64,000 bases of DNA from NCBI RefSeq assembly GCF_004341235.1, contig NZ_SLUP01000004.1, positions 186,001-250,000 of the forward strand, read 5' to 3'. The DNA is from Mariniflexile fucanivorans (GTDB lineage Bacteria > Bacteroidota > Bacteroidia > Flavobacteriales > Flavobacteriaceae). Position 1 is the first letter of the stretch. Every line of letters begins with the position of its first letter. The notes beneath the pieces are model-generated. The model was not told the origin of the DNA, searched no databases, and saw only the letters and a list, made by a program, of their open reading frames with translations. Position numbers and translations under genes: made by a program. This document shows positions 44,543 through 53,000 of the stretch, in pieces.

Positions 44543-44580
44543 AAAGCCGTGGATAGACATTTATCTGCGGCTTTTTGTTT
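44543..44580 (+). terminator. Intrinsic terminator
   Basis: Thirteen-base arms AAAGCCGTGGATA / TATCTGCGGCTTT (with a G-U pair and one mismatch), loop GACATT, then TTTGTTT. It closes the rightward gdh region before the convergent crt operon. Confidence 0.75.
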
Positions 44581-44623
44581 ATAAATTTATTAGGTACTAA
44601 ACTATTAAAAATGATTTGTTGAA

Positions 44624-45769
44624 TTAAAGCGTTTTAAAAAAGGCTTTAATAAACGACCATGAAAACAACGACCACATAATTTTAAGCTCTTCAAAAAAGG
44701 TAGATTCCTCATCTAAAAAGCGAAACATGGTTTGTACGGAGTTTTTATCGTAAAATTGTTGAAAAATCCATTCGCCTTTATGGTTTTCATCTTTTAAAAC
44801 TTTCAGAAAAACTTTGTCGTAAAACTTATATTTTCTTTTGAATAATTTGTAAGAAGGATTTCTATTTGCTTTTATATTTTCAACAATAATAGCAACTTTT
44901 TTTTCGGTATGTTTAAATGAATAGCCCGTAGAACCTTTAACCCAACCACCACCAGTACCTATTTTGGTAATATGTTGTGTGTTGAAATTTTCAAACGGGA
45001 AATTCGTCATAGGGATTTGTCCTGTTTCCGTTTCAATAATAGAATAATGATCAATTTTTAGAAACGTATCAATGTATGTTTTAATGTAATGATCGTAAAC
45101 GGTTTCATTTACAGGGTGTTCTGTAAAATAAGTAAATTCCACCAATGCTTCTGTCTCAGAAAAAGGAAGTATGTAGGTGAATGTGGTTTGTTCGCCATCT
45201 TTCAACCTGTAATCCATCATAACAAAGTTGTTTTTATCAAAAACAGGGGATTCAGTTTTAATAATCCAACCTTTAAAATGTTGTACTATGTTAATATAAT
45301 TAGAAGCTGTTTTTTGAAAAACTTCGGGTAACCGACTATCGAAAACGTGATTAGCAGTGTATGTGTGTTGGTTCGTTTTTACAGTAACAATATTCAATTC
45401 TTGAACATTTTCTACACTTTCTAATAAAAAATGAATGTTTTTGTTTGGATTAAGTTTTGCTTTGGAAGTGTTGTAAAAATCAATGGCACGAATGGTTTTA
45501 TAACTATAGGGATGTAGATTTAAATCAATTGTTTTATTTGAAGTTTTAATGGAAGCCTTTCCCCAAGATTTTTGAATGATGGAATTCCATTTTGAGGGTT
45601 CTGTTTCCCAAAAACTCCAAGTTTTGTCGTTATTGTTTTTTTCTGAAGGATCAATCAGAGCAATTTGCTTATCGCAAAAAAAAGAATCTGAAGCTAATTT
45701 TAATGCTAACTGTAAACCAGCCAAACCATTTCCAATGATGATATAATCGAAATGGGTGTGCTTCGTCAT
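44624..45769 (-). CDS. crtY: Lycopene cyclase, CrtY type
   Basis: Cyclises lycopene ends to beta-ionone rings, giving beta-carotene. 381-residue FAD-fold protein beginning FDYIIIGNGLAGLQLALKLA (dinucleotide motif), with DKTWSFWE and a central IPMTNFPFE. A second glycine motif GTGGGWVKGSTGYSF matches the family signature. Flavobacterial cyclases of this branch usually act on both ends. It is the last gene of crtI-crtB-crtZ-crtY, 15 bp after crtZ. Confidence 0.93.
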   Translation of the reverse strand: MTKHTHFDYIIIGNGLAGLQLALKLASDSFFCDKQIALIDPSEKNNNDKTWSFWETEPSKWNSIIQKSWGKASIKTSNKTIDLNLHPYSYKTIRAIDFYNTSKAKLNPNKNIHFLLESVENVQELNIVTVKTNQHTYTANHVFDSRLPEVFQKTASNYINIVQHFKGWIIKTESPVFDKNNFVMMDYRLKDGEQTTFTYILPFSETEALVEFTYFTEHPVNETVYDHYIKTYIDTFLKIDHYSIIETETGQIPMTNFPFENFNTQHITKIGTGGGWVKGSTGYSFKHTEKKVAIIVENIKANRNPSYKLFKRKYKFYDKVFLKVLKDENHKGEWIFQQFYDKNSVQTMFRFLDEESTFFEELKIMWSLFSWSFIKAFFKTL

Positions 45770-45784
45770 GTTACTATAAAAAGT

Positions 45785-46234
45785 CTATTTCTTAAAATAT
45801 TTAAAAGGTACAAATAGCATCCCGAAACATTCACCATCTTCTTTCCCGATGTGTTTGTGGTGCATTTTATGTGCACGCCTTACGCCTTTAGCATACCTGT
45901 TGTTAGCATTTCTAAAAAGTTTGAAACGCTGATGTATAAAAATATCGTGTACTAAAAAATAAGATAAACCATAAGCAAAAATACCTATTCCAATAGGTAA
46001 ACCTGCCCAAAATATATCGTTTTTCCACAGTAAAAAACAGCCAATACTTACAACTGCGTAAAAAACAAAAAAAGCATCATTTCGTTCAAACCAACTATCA
46101 TGGTCTTTTTTATGGTGGTCCTTGTGTAAACTCCATAAAAAACCATGCATGATGTATTTATGTGTAAACCACGCCATAAACTCCATAAAGCAATAAGTTG
46201 CTAAAAAGATGAGTATAAAATATAAGATTTGCAT
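45785..46234 (-). CDS. crtZ: Beta-carotene hydroxylase, CrtZ type
   Basis: Membrane di-iron hydroxylase that adds 3-OH to beta-ionone rings, so the pathway product is probably zeaxanthin. 149 residues with about four membrane segments and the histidine clusters HKYIMHG, HKDHHKKDHD, HDIFIHQRF and HKMHHKH that ligate iron. Length and motif order fit bacterial CrtZ. It lies 9 bp after crtB. No ketolase (crtW) gene is in the window. Confidence 0.94.
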   Translation of the reverse strand: MQILYFILIFLATYCFMEFMAWFTHKYIMHGFLWSLHKDHHKKDHDSWFERNDAFFVFYAVVSIGCFLLWKNDIFWAGLPIGIGIFAYGLSYFLVHDIFIHQRFKLFRNANNRYAKGVRRAHKMHHKHIGKEDGECFGMLFVPFKYFKK

Positions 46235-46243
46235 ACTATAAAT

Positions 46244-47083
46244 TTACATTAAATTTAACTGATATTTGACATAACTACGCATTAATAACTCTATTTTTTT
46301 TGGATTTGAAACACGTATTCTGGCATTTTTTATTTGTAATGCCGGTGTTTTTTTAAGTTTTTTTAGCAATTGTGTATAATATCTATATGCCATAAAAACA
46401 CCAAATTTAGCTTCAATGGGTAATTTTTTAATACCGCTTAGTCCCTTTTCAAAATCATTTTCAATATCATCGATGATTTGTTTTTTAGAATTTTCATCTA
46501 AATTGCTCAAATTTACGTTAGGGAAATAGCTTCGTTCCAAACCATCAAAATCGGCTTGTAAATCTCTTAAAAAATTCACTTTTTGAAAAGCAGACCCTAA
46601 AGCCATGGCGGTATCTTTAAGTTCATTATATCTGTCATGGTCTCCTTTAACAAATACTTTTAAGCACATTAATCCTACAACATCGGCAGACCCATATATA
46701 TAATTTTTGTATTCATCTTCAGTTAAATAGGCGCTTTTGTGTAAATCTAAACGCATACTTTTCATAAAAGCGTCAACTAATTCCTTATCAATATTATATT
46801 TATGAAATGTATATTGAAATGAATTTAAAATAGGGTTTAAACTAATTTTATGTTTTAAAGCATGTTCTAAATCTTCTGAAAATTTATTAAATAAATCTTC
46901 TTTATCATACTCATGAAAAGAATCTACAATTTCATCAGCAAACCTTACAAAACCATAGATATTGTAAATATCACTTCTAATAGATTTGTATAACATTTTA
47001 GTAGCCAAAGAAAACGAGGTGCTATAGGTTCTAGTTACTACTTTACTGCAACTATACGAGACGGTATCGAAAAGTGATTTCAT
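46244..47083 (-). CDS. crtB: Phytoene synthase
   Basis: Condenses two geranylgeranyl diphosphates head-to-head to phytoene. 279 residues. The first aspartate-rich motif is DEIVD (50-54), and the second region reads NFLRDLQADFDGLERSYFP. YIYGSADVVGLMCLKVF is also typical of trans-isoprenyl synthases. Its ATG overlaps the crtI stop codon (ATGA), so the two are translationally coupled. A GGPP synthase gene must lie elsewhere. Confidence 0.95.
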   Translation of the reverse strand: MKSLFDTVSYSCSKVVTRTYSTSFSLATKMLYKSIRSDIYNIYGFVRFADEIVDSFHEYDKEDLFNKFSEDLEHALKHKISLNPILNSFQYTFHKYNIDKELVDAFMKSMRLDLHKSAYLTEDEYKNYIYGSADVVGLMCLKVFVKGDHDRYNELKDTAMALGSAFQKVNFLRDLQADFDGLERSYFPNVNLSNLDENSKKQIIDDIENDFEKGLSGIKKLPIEAKFGVFMAYRYYTQLLKKLKKTPALQIKNARIRVSNPKKIELLMRSYVKYQLNLM

Positions 47084-48543
47084 ATTTGATGGTGTTTTAT
47101 GATTAAATCTGCAACTAATTTACCTGAAATTAATGCTGGTGGAACTCCTGGACCAGGAACCGTTAGTTGTCCTGTAAAATATAGGTTTTTTACTTTTTTG
47201 CTTTTTAATTTAGGTCTTAAAAAAGCTGTTTGGGAAAGCGTATTAGCCATACCGTACGCATTACCTTTATATGAATTATACTCTTCTATAAAATCTTTAA
47301 CACAAAAAGATTCTTTAAACATTATATTATTTTTGATATTCTGTTGTGTTAACTTTTCAAATCTTGAGATTATTAAATCAAAATATTGTGATCTTAATGC
47401 CTCTGTATCTTCAATTCCTGGAGCGATAGGTATTAAAAAGAAACCTGTTTCGCAGTTTTTTGGAGCCATTGATGGGTCTGTTACAGAAGGGAAATTAGCA
47501 TAAAATAAAGGGTCGCTTGGCCATTTTGGATTATCGTAAATTTCTTCTGCGTGTGTTTCAAAACTAGTGTCAAAAAATAAATTATGATGCCTCACATTTT
47601 TAAGTTTTTTATCAAAACCAATATAGAAGAGGAGCGACGAAGGTGCAAATGTTTTTTTATTCCAATATGCTTCGGAATATTGACGGTATTTTTGGTCTAA
47701 TAATGTTTCAGAATGGTGATAATCTGCACCACTTAAAACAATATCACTTGTGTAGGTTGTACCATTTGAGATTATGCTTGTTGCTTTATTATTTTCAATA
47801 ACTATTTTATCTATGGGTTTTTCTGTTAGAAATTTTACACCTAAACTTTCTGCTACACTTTTCATGGCTTTTATAATTTCGTACATGCCTCCTTTTGGAT
47901 GCCATGTACCTAATCCGAAATCGGCATAGTTCATAAAATTATAAAACGCTGGTGTTTTACTTGGTTTAGCACCTAAAAATAAAACTGGAAATTCTAATGT
48001 AGAAATGAGTTTCGGGTTTTTAAAATTCTTTCTTACTTCACCGCTTATCGTCTTAAAAAATTGATCTACACGCACTGCGGTTTCTGGAGTTACCAATTCA
48101 AATGGTGAAACACCTGGTTTTAAAACCACTTTATTTATAGCAATATCATAATTTGTTCCAGCTTTATCAATGAATTTCTTCAAAAATTTAGAACTTCCGG
48201 GTTCTATGCGATCAAATTCAATACAGATTTTTTCAAGTGTATCTCCTATAGTAATAATTTCGTCCTTAAAAAATATTTGATAGGCAGGATCAAGTTTGTC
48301 CAATTCAAAAAAATCGGAGCGTTTTTTACCGAAATCAGCAAAAAACTTATCAAAAATATCGGGCATCCAATACCAACTGGGGCCCATATCAAAAGTAAAG
48401 CCATCTCTAATCAATTGTCTTGCGCGACCGCCAACGGTTTTGTTTTTCTCAAAAATGCTAACATCGTAACCAGCTTTGGCTAGGTAGCACGAAGCAGAAA
48501 TGGATGAAAACCCTGAACCTATTATATTTACTGTTTTTTTCAT
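47080..48543 (-). CDS. crtI: Phytoene desaturase (CrtI)
   Basis: FAD enzyme that converts phytoene to lycopene by four desaturations. From the ATG at 48541-48543 the protein has 487 residues and starts MKKTVNIIGSGFSSISASCY, the dinucleotide-binding motif. The frame continuing upstream runs through the dyad operator and is rejected. Also seen are VGGRARQLIRDGFTFDMGPS and the C-terminal signature FTGQLTVPGPGVPPALISGK. It begins the biosynthetic part of the operon, 46 bp after the MerR-type regulator. Confidence 0.95.
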   Translation of the reverse strand: MKKTVNIIGSGFSSISASCYLAKAGYDVSIFEKNKTVGGRARQLIRDGFTFDMGPSWYWMPDIFDKFFADFGKKRSDFFELDKLDPAYQIFFKDEIITIGDTLEKICIEFDRIEPGSSKFLKKFIDKAGTNYDIAINKVVLKPGVSPFELVTPETAVRVDQFFKTISGEVRKNFKNPKLISTLEFPVLFLGAKPSKTPAFYNFMNYADFGLGTWHPKGGMYEIIKAMKSVAESLGVKFLTEKPIDKIVIENNKATSIISNGTTYTSDIVLSGADYHHSETLLDQKYRQYSEAYWNKKTFAPSSLLFYIGFDKKLKNVRHHNLFFDTSFETHAEEIYDNPKWPSDPLFYANFPSVTDPSMAPKNCETGFFLIPIAPGIEDTEALRSQYFDLIISRFEKLTQQNIKNNIMFKESFCVKDFIEEYNSYKGNAYGMANTLSQTAFLRPKLKSKKVKNLYFTGQLTVPGPGVPPALISGKLVADLIIKHHQI

Positions 48544-48544
48544 A

Positions 48545-48576
48545 TTGTTTAACAAATATAGTAAAAAGTTAAACAA
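48545..48576 (-). promoter_or_regulatory. Dyad operator at the crtI start
   Basis: A perfect 9-bp dyad TTGTTTAAC-N14-GTTAAACAA ends 1 bp before the crtI ATG and contains a TATATTTG -7-like box (48553-48560, minus strand). It matches a second dyad at the start of the regulator gene in arms, spacing and spacer. Confidence 0.7.
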
Positions 48577-48589
48577 AAAACGTATTACT

Positions 48590-49489
48590 TTATAAATCTT
48601 TAACTAAATTTTCAATTGATTTATAAATTGAAATGTTTTTTGGAAGTTCACTGGAATCAAAATTTAATATTTTTTGTCCTAAAAGTAATAATTTAGTGTT
48701 GTTATCTTTAAGAAGTAATTCGCTAAAATTGTTTAAATAAGGAGCGATGTTTTCTTCTTCAGGATAAATAGTAAAGTAAGATACAAATATAATTTCGTCA
48801 AAAAAATCGAATAAGTCGGTTAAGCTTTCCATAGGCACGCTTTCTCCCAAAAATATGGTGTGGTTTCCTCTACTTCTTAGTTCATAATTTAAATATAGCA
48901 GTCCTATATCGTGTATTTCATGGTCTGGTAAAAATAAAATATAGGTTTTAGATATTGGTTTTGGCTCTAAGCTCTGCAGTCTTTCAGTATTTAAAAGAAT
49001 TTTTTGCTTTATAAGAACAGAAATAAAATGTTCGTGTGCTGGGGTTATGGTGTTGGTTTGCCACAATAAACCTATTTCGTTTAATAATGGAAGAAAAACA
49101 GCATAGAATATTTGGCTAAAAGTTTTATTTTCTAATAAATTGTTGTAGGTACTGTAAAAAAGAACCTGATCAAAATTCATCATAGACATTTTGAAGGCGT
49201 TTAAAGCATGATCTTCAATTTTGCCTCTAGATGCTAATTCTCTTACTTTTATAGGTATTTCCTCTTCTTTAAGATCGGCTATTTTAGAAATTTTTAAACC
49301 GTTATTGTTTAAATAAGAAATATTCATGAGCTTTTGAAAGCTTGAAACACTGTAATTCCTAATATTGGTATCGGTCCTGTCTGGGCTAAGTAATTTGTAG
49401 CGTTTTTCCCAAATACGTATCGTGTGTGCTTTGATACCAGTGAGGTTTTCAAGATCTTTAATGCTGAAGTTAACTTTGATATTGTTCAT
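48590..49489 (-). CDS. CarH-class MerR regulator, predicted B12-dependent light sensor of the crt operon
   Basis: 299 residues from the ATG at 49487-49489. Residues 6-70 are a MerR winged helix (LENLTGIKAHTIRIWEKRY, RNYSVSSFQKLMNISYLNNN). Residues about 90-170 form the four-helix segment of cobalamin-binding regulators and contain W-x9-E-H exactly (W143, E153, H154 in WQTNTITPAHEH). The Rossmann part carries E-x-H-x-x-G (E191, H193, G196 in EIHDIG), the lower-ligand motif, and later FLGESVP. Both motifs define AdoCbl-using CarA/CarH/LitR proteins. It is first in the crt operon. Such proteins repress in the dark and release DNA when light breaks the Co-C bond; that this one does so is inference. 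Confidence 0.88.
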   Translation of the reverse strand: MNNIKVNFSIKDLENLTGIKAHTIRIWEKRYKLLSPDRTDTNIRNYSVSSFQKLMNISYLNNNGLKISKIADLKEEEIPIKVRELASRGKIEDHALNAFKMSMMNFDQVLFYSTYNNLLENKTFSQIFYAVFLPLLNEIGLLWQTNTITPAHEHFISVLIKQKILLNTERLQSLEPKPISKTYILFLPDHEIHDIGLLYLNYELRSRGNHTIFLGESVPMESLTDLFDFFDEIIFVSYFTIYPEEENIAPYLNNFSELLLKDNNTKLLLLGQKILNFDSSELPKNISIYKSIENLVKDL

Positions 49490-49513
49490 CAATAATGGTT
49501 AAAAGTTGAACAA
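49482..49513 (-). promoter_or_regulatory. Dyad operator at the regulator start
   Basis: TTGTTCAAC-N14-GATGAACAA on the minus strand (one arm mismatch) has the same architecture as the crtI dyad. It overlaps the -7 box and the ATG of the regulator gene, well placed for autorepression. Confidence 0.65.
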
Positions 49514-49541
49514 AAATAGAAAAATCAATTGATTAAATCAA
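49511..49541 (-). promoter_or_regulatory. Promoter of the regulator-crt operon
   Basis: On the minus strand TTG (49539-49541), a 20-bp spacer and TATTTTTG (49511-49518), 21 bp before the ATG. It partly overlaps the dyad operator. Confidence 0.7.
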
Positions 49542-49580
49542 TGTTTATGAAGATTTTTAATTTATTTAAATGAAGTAAAG

Positions 49581-49665
49581 TGCGCACGAGAAGATTCGAA
49601 CTTCCACATTCTAAGCGAATACCAGCCCCTCAAGCTGGCGCGTCTACCAATTCCGCCACGTGCGC
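49581..49665 (-). tRNA. tRNA-Leu (anticodon GAG)
   Basis: 85-nt class II tRNA. The acceptor stem is GCGCACG/CGTGCGC with discriminator A and the D-arm contains GGTAGACGC. The anticodon stem CCAGC/GCTGG holds loop TTGAGGG (anticodon GAG, reading CUY). A long variable arm (around TATTCGCTTAGAATGT) and T-loop TTCGAAT are present. CCA is not encoded, consistent with the cca gene in this window. Confidence 0.97.
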
Positions 49666-49685
49666 TAAATAACTATAATCGCGAC

Positions 49686-49715
49686 CAAAGCTAAGGATTT
49701 TTATAACAAACCCAA
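49686..49715 (-). promoter_or_regulatory. Promoter of tRNA-Leu
   Basis: TTG (49713-49715), a 19-bp spacer and TAGCTTTG (49686-49693) on the minus strand, about 20 bp before the tRNA 5' end. It is an exact match to the consensus. Confidence 0.8.
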
Positions 49716-50015
49716 AAGCGTTTTTGCTATAAAAAAAATTAAAGTTGGTCTTGTTTGAAATAATGAACAATTATATAAAAAAAACCGTTTTAAAACATAA
49801 ATATTGGTAATTATAATAATATATTATTTGTGTCTAGCCTTAGCTTTTTTTAAGCAGAATTGTTTAATTTAGTTCCGTATTTTTTTATAGCGCAATCTTA
49901 TTAAATCATTTAATTACATTGCTAGTCAATTAATTTAATTTCAAAAGAAAAATCACCTTTCTATAATTTAATTTTTAATTTATTATTATTGTAGATTCTC
50001 AAAAAAAAGCATGGA
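49716..50015. other. AT-rich leader region of the hybrid regulator gene
   Basis: Very AT-rich gap before the rightward regulator gene. No gene, RNA or copy of the polysaccharide-locus operator was found here, which suggests that the regulator itself is expressed constitutively. Confidence 0.45.
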
Positions 50016-53000
50016 ATGAAAAGAAGTTTATGTCTTATTATTTTAAGTTTTTGCTGTAATTTTATTTTCGGACAGTATACAAACCTTAAGTTCGAAAACC
50101 TAAATACAGACAAGGGGTTATCGAGTAGTACCTGTTTGGAGGTTTTTCAAGATAGTCAAGGGTTTTTGTGGTTTGGTACTATTGATGGGCTTAATAAGTA
50201 CAATGGCTATGAGTTTAAAGTATTCAGACCTATTATTAATGACTCTACCTCCATAAGTAATAATAGAATAAATGCCATTCAAGAAGATAAACAAGGAAAT
50301 CTTTGGATTGGCACAAACAATGGCTTGAATTTGTACAACAGACATACAAATACATTTCATCAAATACCGCTTTACAAACAGCCTCTTATTACATACAATC
50401 CTAAAAAAATTATAAATTCTTTGTTGTATAATAAGGATGAAAATCAACTTTGGGTAGGTACGAGTAGTGGTTTAGTAAAGCTATCATTACATGATGATAC
50501 GAGTGATATTAATAATTTAAACCCAGTACATTATTCTTTTAAATTTAATACGGTAACTAGTTTAGACAATAATAATGTAAACGTTATTGTAAAAGATAAG
50601 GATGGTTTTATTTGGGTGGGAACGAACGGACAGCATTTAAATAAATACAATCCTAAAACAGATGATTTTTATAGAGTTTTAATTGAAAGTAAAACACCAT
50701 ACGAATTAAATCATATCCCAAAACGATTGTTTATTGATTCTGATAACGATTTTTGGATTGGTAACGATGCCTCAAATTTTATTTTGTGGCAAAGGAAAAC
50801 AAACACTTTTAAACAGGTTAAACTTACTAATACAAGCGTGCCCTTTTATGAGTTTTATCAAGATGCATCTGGAATTATTTGGATTGTTACAGATGGTTCT
50901 GGTATTTTTTTATATAACAAGAAAACTGGAGAAACACAGCAGTTAGAGCATAACCCCATGGATCCTTTTTCTTTGCCAGGAAATCAAATTTCCGATGTGA
51001 TTCAAGGGAAAGATGGCATTTTTTGGTTAGGAACTTATAATCAAGGTATTTGTAAATTAGATATTACTAAGTCCAATTTCGGGCATTACTACTACAAAAA
51101 GGGAACAAAAAACGGTTTAAATGAGAAGATAGTACAATCGGTACTTCAAGATTCCAAAGGGCGTATTTGGATAGGTGCCTATAATGGCGGTTTGAATTTG
51201 TTTGATGATAAGGACAATACTTTTACAACCTTTAGCCATGATCCTAACGATGCAGAGTCCTTAAGCTCCAATAAAATGTTGTACACATTTGAAGCTAACG
51301 ATGGCGATATTTGGGTATGCACTTTAGATGGAGGCCTTAATAAATTTAATCCGGAAACACATAAAAGTAAACGGTTTTTTCATGAAGAGTTGGATGATTC
51401 TACCATTGGTCAAAATTCGGTTTGGACCGGTGTAGAGGACAATAAAGGTAGAGTTTGGTTGGGTTTAAGAGATGAAGGTTTGGATTTATTTGATACAAAA
51501 AATAAAAAATTCCATCATTATAAAATAGGAAATAGCAAAGCAGATGGATTGTTGAGCAATTTTGTTTTTTCATTATTTATAGATTCAAAACAACGGCTTT
51601 TGGTGGGTACCTCTTTAGGTTTAAATTATATTAACCCTAATGAGTTGAAAAATGAATTTCCTAAAGAAATTAAATTTAACGATGTAAATGTTGAAGGTAT
51701 AGCAGGAAACCGAATAAACTACATTGTTGAAGATCATTTGCACAATATTTGGTTAGGTACAGATATTGGTATTTACATATTAGATTCACAACTCAATTTA
51801 GTAAAATCTTATTTTACCCAAGATGGTTTGCCCAATAATTTAATTACAGGATTAAAAGAAGACCATTTTCATAATTTTTGGATTACCACAAGAAGTGGTT
51901 TGTCGTTTTTAAATCCTAAAACGAATCAATTCAAAAACTTTAATACCCACGATGGTTTACAGGGGATGGAATACCAAAGTAAATCCATCGAAATAACTGA
52001 TGACGGACGTATTCTGGCAGGAGGTATTAATGGTTTTAATATTTTTAATCCCAAAGATATTGTTATTACCTCTTCAGCAAAACTACTTCCAACTATATCT
52101 GGATTGAAAATAAATGATAAATATGTTCAAGTAGGTGATAAAATAAATAATAAGTTTACTTTAAAAAAACCACTTTCAGAAGCAGACCATATTACATTAA
52201 ACTATAATCAATCCAATTTATCATTCGATTTTATAGCACTTCATTATCAAAACCAAGAGCAAGTAAAATATGCTTATAAAATGGAAGGGCTTAATGATGA
52301 ATATGTTGTGGCTGGTAACAATAGAGTTATAAACTATTCCAATTTGCAACCTGGAGATTATGTTTTTAACGTGAAAGCTTCGGTAGATGGTGATTGGGAT
52401 ACGGCTCCAGCAGCTTCAGTTAATATCATAATTAATTCTCCACCTTGGAAAACTTGGTGGGCCTATGCGCTTTATGTAATTATTGCAGCGGTAATCTTAT
52501 GGTTTTTCCAAAAATATTATACCGAAAGTGTTAATAGTGAAAAGGAACGTGAATTCGACCAGATGAAACTGGAGTTTTTTATAAACGTTTCTCATGAGTT
52601 CAGAACGCCTTTAACGTTGATTTTGAATCCGTTGGATAAATTAATAACAGGTTTTAATGATGCCGAAGTTGTAAAAACATCTGCCATGTCCATTCAACGA
52701 AGTGCCCGACGTTTATTGTATCTCGTAAACCAGTTATTGGATTATAGAAAAATGGAAGTAGGTATGGCGCCTCTACAATTACAAAAAGGAGATATCATCA
52801 AGTTTAGTAACGATATTTTTACCCTTTTTAAAGGAGTTGCTTCAAAAAAAGGAATTGATTATGTTTTTTCATCCACTTCAGAGCAATTATTTTCTTTTTT
52901 CGATTTTGATAAAATAGAAAAGATACTTACCAACTTAATTTCAAATGCTATTAAATTTACAGAAAGTGGTGGGGAGATTAAGGTATCAGTAAATAGGTTT

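Noticed and set aside
48544-48576. Upstream start extending crtI by 11 codons
   Set aside because: The extension would be encoded by the dyad operator itself, and family homology begins at the ATG 48541-48543.
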